DNA of 64,000 nucleotides from Streptomyces sp. NBC_01454 (GTDB lineage Bacteria > Actinomycetota > Actinomycetes > Streptomycetales > Streptomycetaceae). The translations under genes and the position numbers were made by a program. Numbering within the stretch: the stretch's first letter is position 1; every line of letters starts with the position of its first letter. A model generated the notes under the pieces. It made no database searches, was not told where the DNA came from, and was given only the letters and a program-made list of their open reading frames with translations. Below are positions 20,629 through 29,912 of the stretch, piece by piece. The stretch spans positions 1,302,001 to 1,366,000 of the forward strand of contig NZ_CP109460.1 in NCBI RefSeq assembly GCF_036227565.1, written 5' to 3'.

Positions 20629-21921
20629 TCAGCCCTCCGGGCCGTGGAGGCGGCGGTGCGTCAGCGCCCACCAGATCTCCGCCAGATCGGCCGGGTCACG
20701 CAGGCTGGTGCCGGTGATCTCCTCGAAGCGCCGGAGCCGGTTGCGCAGGGTGTTGGGGTGCACGTAGAGGGTCCGGGCCGCGGCGTCCAGGCGCAGCCCC
20801 TGCCGCAGATAGGCGGCCGCCGCCTCCTCCAGCTGGGCGCCGTCCTCGCCGCGCTCGGCCAGCGGCGCCAGGCGCAGCCGCACCAGGCCCTCCCCCACGG
20901 CCGGGAGCGCCACGACCGTGGCCCGCAGCCCGAGTTCCTCGCGGGTGAACGCACCGACGAGCCCGAACCCGAGGGCGGCCCGCAGCGCCTGGGTGGCCCG
21001 GGTGAACTCCGCGGCGAGCCCGCCGGGCGGCACCGGGGCGCCCAGCCCCAGGACCAGGCTGCGGCACAGCCCGCCCGGGCGCCCGGCCAGCAGTCCGGCC
21101 ACCTCCCCGTCCACGGTCGTGACCAGGGGCGCACCCGCCTTGTCCAGCGCGAGCCAGGGACGCAGCGCGGCGACGATCCGGTGGAAGGCGCCGTGCCCCG
21201 GGCCGGGGTGGCCGGGGGTGTGCGCGGCGGGGCCGGCCCCCGGGCCGTCGGGCGGGGCGGCCCCGGGCAGGCAGGCGCGGAAGGGGAGCCGGAGTGCGCT
21301 GCGGTCGTACGAGCCGTCCGTCAGCTCCCCGTCACCGGGCCCGTCGGCGGCCGTGCGGTCCCCGGACAGGGACTCGTCCCACTGCGCCTGGCCGAGCAGC
21401 AGGGCGCGGACCAGCGCCGCGCGCCGGCGGTCCGTCATCGCGTCCTCCTGGATCCCGATGCGGCAGCTGCGGACGACGCGCAGGGTGTTGGCGTCGGCCC
21501 AGGCGCGCAGGGTCTCGGCGATCGGCAGCAGGTCCTCGGCGGTGCCGCGGCGGGCCGCCATCTCCTCGCCGAACCGCCGCCAGACGACGTCCGCGCCGAT
21601 CCGGTAGGCCGAGATGATGTCCTCGACGGGCAGCGCGCGGGCCAGCGCCGTGACCTCGTCGAGATGGGTCTCCGGAACGCCGTAGGTGCCGCCTTCGCCG
21701 GGCACGGATCCGAGGGCGCCCCGCCGTTCCCCGGACCAGCGCTGCACCAGCGACAGGCCGTTGCGCAGGGACGCCAGCACCCGTGGCCGGAGCTTGTCGA
21801 GGCGGACCGCGGCGTAGGAGGGGAGTTGGGCGCGGAGCCCGTCGACGACCTCGTCGGTGAGCGCGTCGATCGCGGTGTGCAGCGCGGCGACGGCCTCCGG
21901 CACCGTTGTGGAATTCTCCAC
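20629..21921 (-). CDS. PucR family transcriptional regulator
   Basis: This 430-residue protein has the PucR/CdaR layout: an N-terminal sensor region, a GGDEF-like central region (about residues 250-330), and a C-terminal PucR-type HTH (about 365-425) containing LRLDAAARTLYVHPNTLRNRLRRFEEITG. Family members control purine, amino-acid or other catabolic genes; nothing here names the target. The start GTG 21921 has a GGGAGGGG site. It converges on the methyltransferase gene. Confidence 0.9.
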   Translation of the reverse strand: MENSTTVPEAVAALHTAIDALTDEVVDGLRAQLPSYAAVRLDKLRPRVLASLRNGLSLVQRWSGERRGALGSVPGEGGTYGVPETHLDEVTALARALPVEDIISAYRIGADVVWRRFGEEMAARRGTAEDLLPIAETLRAWADANTLRVVRSCRIGIQEDAMTDRRRAALVRALLLGQAQWDESLSGDRTAADGPGDGELTDGSYDRSALRLPFRACLPGAAPPDGPGAGPAAHTPGHPGPGHGAFHRIVAALRPWLALDKAGAPLVTTVDGEVAGLLAGRPGGLCRSLVLGLGAPVPPGGLAAEFTRATQALRAALGFGLVGAFTREELGLRATVVALPAVGEGLVRLRLAPLAERGEDGAQLEEAAAAYLRQGLRLDAAARTLYVHPNTLRNRLRRFEEITGTSLRDPADLAEIWWALTHRRLHGPEG

Positions 21922-21950
21922 GCGTCCCCTCCCGACTCAGTGACTTTCCC

Positions 21951-21979
21951 CATGGCGAAAGCGATCATTCGTCGCCATG
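21951..21979. promoter_or_regulatory. Candidate operator upstream of PucR gene
   Basis: An inverted repeat with perfect 8-bp arms (CATGGCGA at 21951-21958 and TCGCCATG at 21972-21979) lies 30 bp upstream of the PucR start, in the divergent gap with the secreted-protein gene. Binding is not shown. Confidence 0.35.
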
Positions 21980-22113
21980 CTACGAGGAAGCCGCCCGAAC
22001 CCCTACAGATGTTCGATGTTGGATGACTTTTCCCCCGTCGCCCGGATCGTTCCGGGTTCGGCCCGCGGCCCCGTAGTACCTCCTTGCCACCCCCCGCACC
22101 CCAAGGAATTCCA

Positions 22114-23646
22114 TTGGCTGTTTCCTGGCGCCGGATAGCGGTGCCCGCCGCCGCGGTCGGCGTACTCGTCCCCGCCGCCCTCGGCACCCATGCGCTTCTG
22201 TCGCACGACGACCCCGGCTCGTCCCCGGCCGCGATACGTGCCGCCGGGTCCCCGGGCCCGAACTCGGCTCCGGACGGCACCGAGGGAGCGAGCGGCTCCG
22301 AGGGCGCCGCCGTGGCCGCCGCGCCGTCCAACGCGCCCACCGGACAAGGCCGTTCGGTCGCGGTGAAGCTCTCCTCGTATGACGCGCAGAGCAAGCGGGC
22401 GGTGCTCAAGCCGTCCGCCGGCAAGACCGTGCGCAGCGGCGATGTGATCGCCGCCGCACCGAACCGGCACGCCCCCTCGGGCGCGCTGTTCAAGGTGCGC
22501 AAGGTCACCGGCTCCCATGACGGCGAGGTCCGGGTGTCCACCGCCCCCGCCACGCTCTCCGAGCTGCTCGGCGATCAGAAGGTGGACCAGCGCACGGCCT
22601 TGCGGCCCGGTGAGCTCTCCGTCAAGCCGCTGTCGTCCGGTGTCACCGTGCAGAAGCCCGGCACCGGCCAGGGCGGCGGCGCGTCGTCCACGCCGTCCGG
22701 CGAGCCGAGCGCGCCCTCCGGCGGAAGCCCGGACGCCTCACCCAGCACCTCCCCCAGCCCCTCGGCGAGCGACGCGTCGCCCGCGCCGGGGACGCGTGCG
22801 CAGCTCGCCCGCCCCGGCGCGGGCGCGGCCGGTGCCTCCTCCGGCTCCGGCGACGCGCTGCCGCCCGAGGCGAGGAAGGCGCTCACCACCCTGGGCCTCG
22901 GCGTCAATGTGCCGCTGCCCAAGGACATACAGGCCACCGACCGGTCGCCGGCCCGGCTGTCCGGTGAGGTGAAGTTCCGGCCCGAGCTGATCTTCCAGTA
23001 CGAGAAGCGCGGCGGGCTGAACCTGCTGCCGCAGCGCGCGGCCGTCGGCCTCGGCGGCTCCTACGCCTACGGCTGGCAGGTGCACGGCAAGGTGCGCGGG
23101 ACCGCCGACACCGGGCAGGTCTCGGTGCCGCTGGCGGCGGTCACCGGCCGGCACGTCTTCTGGGTGGGCCCGGTTCCCGTCGTGGTGAGCACCGAGGTGA
23201 CCTTCACCTACCGCTTCACGGCCGGCGGCCGGATCGTGCTCGACGCCGACCAGCGCACCTCCGGCGCGTTCGCGGTGGGCGCGAAGTACGACCGCACGAA
23301 CGGCTGGCAGCCGCTGCACACGGCGGACCAGCAGACGAAGGGCTCCACTCCCCGGGTCGAGGGCGCGGCCACGGCGACGGCCCGCATCGGGGCACACGCC
23401 CAGGTGTTCCTCTACGACACGGCCGGTGTCGGCGGCGAGCTGTCCGTCCACCTGACCGGACAGGCCGCAGCCGCGCACGGCGGCGGGGCCCCGGCATGGG
23501 CGCTCAGCGCGGGCTACGACCTGAAGACCGAACTGATGCTGCAACTGAAGATCTTCGGCATCCAGATCGCCGATCTGCGGACCACGCCGTTCGCCCTGCA
23601 TGACGAGCGGAAGCTCTTCGGCCAGGGCAAACTGCCCGCCGCCTGA
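22114..23646 (+). CDS. Secreted hypothetical protein with low-complexity linker
   Basis: The protein has 510 residues from TTG 22114, chosen because AAGGA lies 6 bases upstream; an earlier TTG at 22084 has none. A signal-anchor (about residues 6-28) leads to a domain with AVKLSSYDAQSKRAVLKPSAGK. A Pro/Ser/Thr/Gly linker (about 195-255) follows, then a beta-rich C-terminal domain (about 265-500) with VPLPKDIQATDRSP, FWVGPVPVVVSTEV and QVFLYDTAGVGGELSVH. I do not recognise the family. The Pro/Ser linker suggests a cell-surface or exported two-domain protein. Confidence 0.7.
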   Translation: MAVSWRRIAVPAAAVGVLVPAALGTHALLSHDDPGSSPAAIRAAGSPGPNSAPDGTEGASGSEGAAVAAAPSNAPTGQGRSVAVKLSSYDAQSKRAVLKPSAGKTVRSGDVIAAAPNRHAPSGALFKVRKVTGSHDGEVRVSTAPATLSELLGDQKVDQRTALRPGELSVKPLSSGVTVQKPGTGQGGGASSTPSGEPSAPSGGSPDASPSTSPSPSASDASPAPGTRAQLARPGAGAAGASSGSGDALPPEARKALTTLGLGVNVPLPKDIQATDRSPARLSGEVKFRPELIFQYEKRGGLNLLPQRAAVGLGGSYAYGWQVHGKVRGTADTGQVSVPLAAVTGRHVFWVGPVPVVVSTEVTFTYRFTAGGRIVLDADQRTSGAFAVGAKYDRTNGWQPLHTADQQTKGSTPRVEGAATATARIGAHAQVFLYDTAGVGGELSVHLTGQAAAAHGGGAPAWALSAGYDLKTELMLQLKIFGIQIADLRTTPFALHDERKLFGQGKLPAA

Positions 23647-23670
23647 CCGGCCGCTGCCGGACGAAAGACC

Positions 23671-23704
23671 GCGCCCCCGGGGGAACTCCTGCCCCCGGGG
23701 GCGC
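23671..23704. terminator. Bidirectional terminator between secreted-protein and DUF6314 genes
   Basis: A perfect 13-bp GC stem (arms 23671-23683 and 23692-23704) with an 8-base loop, followed by CTTTCC, separates two convergent genes. Confidence 0.82.
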
Positions 23705-23735
23705 CTTTCCGTTCGTCACCGGCCGGCCGCCGCGC

Positions 23736-24287
23736 TCACGTCCGGCGCCGGTAGACCGAGCACAGCAGCTGGTCCTTCGCGGGCCCGCCGACCCGCCAGC
23801 GCAGCCGCCACTCGTCGGCCGTGACGGCGGTGAAACACCCCTCGTAGCGGTCCTCGGCACAGGGGTGGCGCGCGGTCCACCGGCCGGTTCGCAGATCGAG
23901 GTCGTGGAAGGGCCGGCCATCGGCGAAGTCGACCCCGGCGGTGCCGTCCGGGCGGGGCCGCAGCCGCAGCGTGCGGCTCGCCGGATACACCGTGCCGCCC
24001 CAGGTCAGCTGCCCCTCCTCCTGATGCAGCAGGACGTCGCCCGTCCCCTCGGGCCGGAACACCGCGGTGCCGCGGAAGTGCCCCTCGATGCCGGTCCGCA
24101 GATCGTGGACGGTGCGCTCGACGTCCCAGCGGCCGGCCAGATAGGCGGCGGCATCGGGCACCGGGTACGGGTGCGCACACCCGGGGTCCGGGTCCGGCTC
24201 CCTCACGGCATCCGCCGCCGGCCCGGCGTACGTCCCCGGCCCCGGCGCCCGCCGCCGCTCCCGGTCCCGGTCCCGCTCGCTGCCCAT
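23736..24287 (-). CDS. DUF6314 family protein
   Basis: The protein has 183 residues from ATG 24287. The first 45 residues are charged and probably disordered. The remainder fits DUF6314, a lipocalin-like small beta barrel: YLAGRWDVERTVHDL, FRGTAVFRPEGTGD, LLHQEEGQLTW, then RPFHDLDLRTG and WRLRWRVGGPAKDQLLCSVY. Function is unknown. It is divergent from the aldehyde dehydrogenase operon. Confidence 0.75.
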   Translation of the reverse strand: MGSERDRDRERRRAPGPGTYAGPAADAVREPDPDPGCAHPYPVPDAAAYLAGRWDVERTVHDLRTGIEGHFRGTAVFRPEGTGDVLLHQEEGQLTWGGTVYPASRTLRLRPRPDGTAGVDFADGRPFHDLDLRTGRWTARHPCAEDRYEGCFTAVTADEWRLRWRVGGPAKDQLLCSVYRRRT

Positions 24288-24516
24288 GCCCCCATTCTCC
24301 CGTCCGCCCGCCCCGGCACTCCGCCGGCCCCACCCGGGGCGGCCCCCGCTCCCCCGGCCCCTCGTGCCGTGCGGAGCCGCAGTGCCCGTCTTACTCTCGG
24401 TGCAGTGATCGTCACCGAGGTCCGCACGGCGGGCCAGCCGGCGGCCTGACGCCGCCGGTCGGGGCGCCGCGCCCGCCGCTGCCGCCCCGTACGAGCCCGG
24501 AGACCGGAGGCAGCAC

Positions 24517-25986
24517 ATGCCGGATCTGTTCATCGGCGGCCAGTGGACCGCAGCGGCCGACGGGCAGCTGCGTGAGATCCGCTGCCCCGCGGACGGCACG
24601 CTGGTCGCGACGGTCGACGAGGGCGGACCGAAGGACGCGGCGGCAGCGGTCTTCGCCGCCCGTACCGCCTTCGACGACGGATCCTGGCCGCGGACCCCGG
24701 CGGCCGAGCGCGGCCAGGTGGTGCTGCGGATCGCCGAGCTGCTGGAGCGCGACAAGGACACGCTGGCCCGGGCCGAGTCGCTGGACACCGGGAAGCGGCT
24801 GGTCGAGAGCGCCTACGACATGGACGACATCGCCAACTGCTTCCGCTACTTCGGCAACCTCGGCGCGGCCGGCGCGGCCGACCGGGTGGTGGACGCCGGG
24901 GCACCGGAGATCGACAGCACGGTGCGTCATGAGCCGGTCGGGGTCTGCTCGCTGATCACCCCGTGGAACTACCCGCTGCTGCAGACCGCCTGGAAGGTCG
25001 CGCCCTGCCTGGTCACCGGCAACACCTTCGTCCTCAAGCCCAGCGAGCTGACCCCGCACACCGCCATCCACCTCTTGCGGCTGCTGGCCGAGGCCGGGGT
25101 GCCGGACGGCGCCGCCAACCTGGTGCTGGGCACCGGACAGACCGTGGGCGCACTGCTGACCGAGGACCCGCGGGTGGACATGGTCTCGTTCACCGGCGGG
25201 CTGGTCACCGGCCGGCGCATCATGGCCGCGGCGGCGCCCACCGTGAAGAAGATCGCTCTGGAGCTGGGCGGCAAGAACCCCAACATCGTGTTCGCCGACG
25301 CCGATTTCGACACCGCCGTCGACTACGCCCTGATGGCGGTCTTCCTGCACTCCGGCCAGGTCTGCTCGGCCGGCGCCCGGCTGCTCGTCCAGGAGGAGCT
25401 GCACGACGCGTTCGTCGACGAGCTGGTCTCCCGCGCCCAGCGGATCCGGCTCGGCGGACCGTTCGACGACTACGCCCGCACCGGTCCGCTGATCTCGGCC
25501 GCGCACCGCGCGAAGGTGGAGGCGTATGTGGCGGCCGGGCTGGACGAGGGCGCCGTCCTCCTCTGCGGCGGCTCGGCGCCCGACGATCCGTCGCTGTCCC
25601 ACGGCTTCTACTACCTGCCGACCGTGCTGGACGAGTGCACCCCGGACATGTCCGTCGTCCGCGACGAGAGCTTCGGCCCGGTGCTGACCGTCGAACGGTT
25701 CCGGGACGAGGACGAGGCGGTCTCACTGGCCAACGACACGGTGTACGGGCTGGCCGGCGCGGTGTGGACGCAGAACAGCGAACGGGCCCACCGGGTCGCC
25801 GCCCGGCTGCGCGCGGGAACGGTGTGGATCAACGACTTCCATCCGTACGTGCCGCAGGCGGAGTGGGGCGGGATGAAGCAGTCGGGCGTCGGACGGGAGC
25901 TGGGGCCCGCGGGGCTGGCCGAGTACCAGGAGGCCAAGCACGTCTGGCGCAATACCGCGCCGCGTCCGCAGAGGTGGTTCGAGTGA
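24517..25986 (+). CDS. Aldehyde dehydrogenase family protein (betaine-aldehyde dehydrogenase-like)
   Basis: The protein has 489 residues, full length for the family. It has TPWNYPLLQTAWKVAPCL (cofactor pocket), FVLKPSELTPHTA, the catalytic Glu in LELGGKNPNIVF and the nucleophilic Cys in HSGQVCSAGARLL. The product oxidises an aldehyde to the acid with NAD(P)+. The next two genes encode an APC permease and a GMC (choline-dehydrogenase-like) oxidoreductase, so glycine-betaine aldehyde or a related amine-derived aldehyde is the likely substrate; that is inference from context. The stop overlaps the permease GTG (GTGA). Confidence 0.92.
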   Translation: MPDLFIGGQWTAAADGQLREIRCPADGTLVATVDEGGPKDAAAAVFAARTAFDDGSWPRTPAAERGQVVLRIAELLERDKDTLARAESLDTGKRLVESAYDMDDIANCFRYFGNLGAAGAADRVVDAGAPEIDSTVRHEPVGVCSLITPWNYPLLQTAWKVAPCLVTGNTFVLKPSELTPHTAIHLLRLLAEAGVPDGAANLVLGTGQTVGALLTEDPRVDMVSFTGGLVTGRRIMAAAAPTVKKIALELGGKNPNIVFADADFDTAVDYALMAVFLHSGQVCSAGARLLVQEELHDAFVDELVSRAQRIRLGGPFDDYARTGPLISAAHRAKVEAYVAAGLDEGAVLLCGGSAPDDPSLSHGFYYLPTVLDECTPDMSVVRDESFGPVLTVERFRDEDEAVSLANDTVYGLAGAVWTQNSERAHRVAARLRAGTVWINDFHPYVPQAEWGGMKQSGVGRELGPAGLAEYQEAKHVWRNTAPRPQRWFE

Positions 25987-27557
25987 CCGATCCCGCAGCT
26001 TCGCGGCCCGACACCGCGGCGGACCACGCGCACGACGACGAGGCCATCGCCGAACTCGGCTACAAGCCCGAACTCAAGCGCACCCTGGGCAACTTCCACA
26101 CCTTCGCGGCCGGCATCAGCTACATCTCGATCCTCACCGGCACCTTCCAGCTGTTCTACTTCGGTATCGCCCACGGCGGCCCGGCGTACTGGTGGTCCTG
26201 GCCGATGGTCTTCCTCGGGCAGCTGATGGTCGCCTTGTGCTTCTGTGAACTGGCCGCCCGCTATCCGGTGGCCGGATCCATCTACAACTGGGCCAAGAAG
26301 CTCGGCGGTCCGCACGTCGGCTGGCTCGGCGGCTGGATGATGCTGACCGCCTCCATGGTCTCGCTGTCCGCGGTGGCGCTGGCCTACCAGGTGACGCTGC
26401 CGCAGATCTCGTCGTGGTTCCAGTTCATCGGCGACGGCACCGGCAAGTCCGCCGCCGAGAACGCCGTGCTCCTCGGCACCGTCCTGATCGCCTTCACCAC
26501 CCTGGTGAACGCCTTCGGCGTGAAGCTGATGGCACGGATCAACTCCGCGGGCGTGGCGATCGAGCTGATCGCCGCCATCGTCCTGGTCCTGCTGCTGGCC
26601 GCGCACATCGCCCGCGGCCCCTCCGCGGTGACCGAAACCTTCGGTCTGGGCCAGGGCCAGAGCCTGGGCTACTTCGGCGCGTTCCTCACCGCGTCGCTGG
26701 CCTCGGCATATGTGATGTACGGCTTCGACACGGCCTCCTCGCTCGGTGAGGAGTCCAAGGACCCCGGCCGCAACGCCCCCCGGGCGATCCTGCGGGCACT
26801 GGTCGCCTCCTTCATCATCGGCGGCCTGATCCTGCTGTTCGCCCTGCTGGCCGTGCCCGATCTGCACGCCAAGCAGCTGTCCGTGGACGGTCTGCAGTAC
26901 GTGGTGCTCTCCACGCTCGGATCGACCGTGGGACAGATCGTGCTCTGGTGTGTGGTCATCGCGATCACGGTGTGCGAGCTGGCGGTGCACACCGCCGGCA
27001 TCCGGCTGGCGTTCGCGATGGCCCGGGACAACAACCTGCCGGCCGCCTCCCTGCTCGCCAAGGTCAGCCCGCGCTTCCAGACGCCGGTGCTGCCGGCCGT
27101 CATCATCGGGCTGGTGGGCATCGGCATCCTGCTCATCAACGTCAACCAGCCGCAGATCTTCTCGGTGATCACCAGCATCGCGATCATCATGATCTATCTG
27201 GCGTATCTGGCGGTCACCCTGCCGATGCTGGTCCAGCGGCTGCGCGGCAACTGGACACCGGTCAAGGGGAGGTTCTCCCTCGGCAGGTTCGGCCTCCCGG
27301 TGAACGTCCTGGCCGTCCTCTGGGGCTTCGCCATGTCCCTCAACCTCGCCTGGCCGCGCGCCGCGGTCTACAACGCGACCGGCCCCCAGCACTGGTATCT
27401 GCGCTGGGGCGCCTTCCTGTTCATCGGAGTCGTGGCGATCGGCGGGTTCGCCTACTACTGGTTCGTCCAGCGCAAGAAGACGGGCGTTTTGGCCATGCAT
27501 GCCGCCGTCGCCTCCGACAGCGGCACCCCGGGCGACAGCGGCGCCCCCACCCCCTGA
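25983..27557 (+). CDS. APC superfamily amino acid/amine permease
   Basis: The protein has 524 residues from a GTG overlapping the dehydrogenase stop. About twelve hydrophobic helices begin near residue 35 (FHTFAAGISYISILTG), and a conserved FDTASSLGEESKDPGRNAPRA loop follows helix 6, typical of the amino acid-choline transporter branch of APC. A cytosolic N-terminus of about 30 residues is charged. Coupling to an aldehyde dehydrogenase and a GMC oxidoreductase suggests that it imports their substrate, such as choline or an amine. Confidence 0.92.
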   Translation: MTDPAASRPDTAADHAHDDEAIAELGYKPELKRTLGNFHTFAAGISYISILTGTFQLFYFGIAHGGPAYWWSWPMVFLGQLMVALCFCELAARYPVAGSIYNWAKKLGGPHVGWLGGWMMLTASMVSLSAVALAYQVTLPQISSWFQFIGDGTGKSAAENAVLLGTVLIAFTTLVNAFGVKLMARINSAGVAIELIAAIVLVLLLAAHIARGPSAVTETFGLGQGQSLGYFGAFLTASLASAYVMYGFDTASSLGEESKDPGRNAPRAILRALVASFIIGGLILLFALLAVPDLHAKQLSVDGLQYVVLSTLGSTVGQIVLWCVVIAITVCELAVHTAGIRLAFAMARDNNLPAASLLAKVSPRFQTPVLPAVIIGLVGIGILLINVNQPQIFSVITSIAIIMIYLAYLAVTLPMLVQRLRGNWTPVKGRFSLGRFGLPVNVLAVLWGFAMSLNLAWPRAAVYNATGPQHWYLRWGAFLFIGVVAIGGFAYYWFVQRKKTGVLAMHAAVASDSGTPGDSGAPTP

Positions 27558-27571
27558 TCTGGAGCGGCACG

Positions 27572-29134
27572 ATGTCCCGAGAAGCGCCTGTGGACGAGTT
27601 CGACTACGTGGTGGTCGGCGGCGGCACGGCCGGAGCCGTCGTCGCGGCCCGGCTCAGCGAGGACCCGGCGGTCAGCGTCTGCCTCCTGGAGGCCGGCCCC
27701 TCCGACGTCGGTGACGACGACATCCTGCGCCTGGACCGCTGGATGGGGCTGCTGGAGTCCGGCTACGACTGGGACTATCCGGTCGAGCCCCAGGAGAACG
27801 GCAACAGCTTCATGCGGCACGCCCGTGCCAAGGTGCTCGGCGGCTGCTCCTCGCACAACTCCTGCATCGCCTTCTGGGCCCCGGCCGAGGACCTCGACGA
27901 GTGGGCCGCGATGGGCTGTACGGGCTGGAGCGCGGCCGACTGCTTCCCGCTCTACCAGCGGCTGGAGAACAACGACGCCCCCGGCGACCACCACGGCCGC
28001 AGCGGCCCGGTGACCCTGCGCACCATCCCGCCCAACGATCCGTGCGGGGTGGCCCTCCTGGAGGCCTGCGCGGCGGCCGGCATCCCGACGACGCCGTTCA
28101 ACACCGGCCGGACCGTCATCCGCGGCGCGCACTGGTTCCAGATCAACTGCCGCCCGGACGGCACCCGTTCCTCGTCCTCGGTGTCCTACCTCCACCCCGT
28201 CATGGGCACCCGCAAGAACCTCGAGGTACGCACCGGACTCCAGGCCAGACGCCTGAACTTCGACTCCTCCCGGCGCTGCACCGGCGTGGACTACCTCGCC
28301 CCCGACCTGGTCCACACCCGCACCGTCCACGCCCGCCGCGAGACCGTCGTCTCCTGCGGCGCCATCGACACCCCGAAGCTGCTCATGCTCTCCGGCATCG
28401 GCCCGGCCACCCATCTGCGCGCCACCGGCATCGACCCGCTCGTCGACTCCCCCGGCGTCGGCTCCTTCCTCCAGGACCACCCGGAGGGCGTGATCATGTG
28501 GGACGCCCGGCGGCCCATGGTCACCTCGTCCACCCAGTGGTGGGAGATCGGCATCTTCGCCGACACCGAACCCGGCCTCGACCGCCCGGACCTGATGTTC
28601 CACTACGGCGCGATGCCGTTCGACATGAACACCTACCGCCGCGGTTACCCGACCTCCGAGAACGCCTTCTGCCTCACCCCGAACGTCACCCGCGCCCGCT
28701 CCCTGGGCACCGTACGTCTGCGCACCCGCGACTTCCGCGACAAGCCCATGGTCGACCCGCGCTACTTCACCGATGAGCACGATGTGCGCGTCATGACCGC
28801 GGGACTCCGCCTGGCCCGCGAGATCATTTCCCAGCCCCCCATGGCCGACTGGGCCGGCACCGAACTCGCCCCCGGCCCCTCCGCCCGCTCCGACGCCGAC
28901 CTGCTCGACTACATCCGCACGACCCACAACACCGTCTACCACCCGGCCTGCACCGTCCGCATGGGCGCGACGGACGACCGGGCGACCCCGCTCGACCCCC
29001 AACTCCGCGTGAAGGGCGTCACCGGCGTGCGCGTGGCCGACGGCTCCGTGATGCCGTTCCTGCCCGCCGTGAACCCGTGCATCACCACCATGATGATCGG
29101 GGAGAAGTGCGCCGACCTGCTGCGTACCGCCTGA
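27572..29134 (+). CDS. GMC family oxidoreductase (choline dehydrogenase-like)
   Basis: This 520-residue flavoprotein starts at ATG 27572, with GGAG 7 bases upstream. An N-terminal FAD dinucleotide fold (DYVVVGGGTAGAVVAARLSE), GMC signature 1 (KVLGGCSSHNSCIAFW), signature 2 (SCGAIDTPKLLMLSGIG) and a C-terminal NTVYHPACTVRMG with the active-site His are all present. GMC enzymes oxidise alcohols; with the adjoining aldehyde dehydrogenase and permease this makes a plausible uptake-and-oxidation route from choline to glycine betaine. It is last in the operon; a TPP-riboswitch-like sequence on the other strand lies just beyond its stop. Confidence 0.92.
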   Translation: MSREAPVDEFDYVVVGGGTAGAVVAARLSEDPAVSVCLLEAGPSDVGDDDILRLDRWMGLLESGYDWDYPVEPQENGNSFMRHARAKVLGGCSSHNSCIAFWAPAEDLDEWAAMGCTGWSAADCFPLYQRLENNDAPGDHHGRSGPVTLRTIPPNDPCGVALLEACAAAGIPTTPFNTGRTVIRGAHWFQINCRPDGTRSSSSVSYLHPVMGTRKNLEVRTGLQARRLNFDSSRRCTGVDYLAPDLVHTRTVHARRETVVSCGAIDTPKLLMLSGIGPATHLRATGIDPLVDSPGVGSFLQDHPEGVIMWDARRPMVTSSTQWWEIGIFADTEPGLDRPDLMFHYGAMPFDMNTYRRGYPTSENAFCLTPNVTRARSLGTVRLRTRDFRDKPMVDPRYFTDEHDVRVMTAGLRLAREIISQPPMADWAGTELAPGPSARSDADLLDYIRTTHNTVYHPACTVRMGATDDRATPLDPQLRVKGVTGVRVADGSVMPFLPAVNPCITTMMIGEKCADLLRTA

Positions 29135-29157
29135 TCAAGGCACACTGACGACCTACG

Positions 29158-29290
29158 AGGTGGGCTCCCTTCGCCGGCATTGTCCGGATCAGGTGCTAGG
29201 GGTCGCCTTCCGGTCTCACGACCTTCCAGCCTCTCAGCCCGACCTTCCTTCATGTCCTCGGCGAGAGCCAGAACTCTCTTCCCCGAGGCC
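29158..29290 (-). promoter_or_regulatory. Orphan TPP riboswitch-like element (THI box)
   Basis: Read on the minus strand, the sequence contains the conserved core of thiamine-pyrophosphate riboswitches: CTGAGAGG (around 29231-29237), CACCTGATCCGG (29184-29195) and AATGCCGGCGAAGGGAG (about 29164-29181), in the right order. The 3' half is close to consensus. The 5' half is less clear: I do not find the usual GGGGTGC-type strand that should pair with GCACC, so the element may be decayed. Downstream in its own direction there is only the antisense of the GMC oxidoreductase gene, so no thiamine gene follows. Confidence 0.65.
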
Positions 29291-29619
29291 CGTCCGGTCG
29301 AACTCCCTCGCTCGCCCCGTAGGCCTTGTACCAGGATACTCCGGAACAAGAGGGATGGAAGGGGTATTTTGCCGCCCATCCCACAGCCTCACGCAGGGAG
29401 AAAAGCCCTGGTCACGAGGGGTCTGCGCGGGGACCTGAGGCACATGCGAGCCCTGCGTGAACAAACGGCCACCATCCGTATACACCGGCTTCGCCAAACC
29501 GGTGCCGTCCGGACGTGGAGCCGGTCGCCATGTTCTCCCTCGGCAGGCCCTACCGCCCCTTCGCCGTACGTAACCCGTCTTCGTGATCGAGCCGTCGAAC
29601 CGACCGGTAAAGCGCCGCG

Positions 29620-29775
29620 ATATCCCGAACGCGCGGCGGAGAGGGGCAGCACGCAAAACAACGGGTTGTGACCGTGTGGCCGCAACCCGCTGCGATGTGC
29701 TTCGCTGTGTGTCCGAGGGGAGAATGGAACCCTACGCACATGCCGGTATTGCGGGGTGAGTTGCACTTGCCGTAA
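29620..29775 (+). pseudogene. Small conserved frame, left copy (remnant)
   Basis: An open frame of about 51 codons lies between stops at 29617 and 29773 and has no ATG near its beginning. Its C-terminal half matches the frame at 62684-62821: both contain RVVTV, a Cys pair, CPRG and end THMPV-L/M-RGEL-x-LP. Differences between the copies fall largely at third codon positions, so the frame was once translated. I do not recognise the family. A 7-bp hairpin (29662-29668 with 29683-29689) lies inside it. Confidence 0.45.
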
Positions 29776-29786
29776 CAGCCGGTTCG
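29709..29786 (+). repeat. Left copy of 78-bp repeat flanking the eCIS island
   Basis: It aligns without gaps to 62755-62832; I count 63 of 78 identical bases (81%). Weaker similarity continues on both sides (for example GTGACCGT upstream and CTGGTCGTG downstream). Both copies are in the same orientation and about 33 kb apart. Confidence 0.75.
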
Positions 29787-29912
29787 GCCCCTGGGCGGGG
29801 GCCGCAAAGAGAGGCTGGTCGTGTTGCACGCCATTTGGCCTGTGGAGATTCGCTCGTGGTGACTGTGTCGATGCACCTACCAAAGACACGGGTCGGCGGA
29901 CTTGGTGATGAG

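Noticed and set aside
29158..29290. Riboswitch controlling the GMC oxidoreductase operon
   Set aside because: The element is on the opposite strand and beyond the operon's 3' end, so it cannot be its 5' leader.
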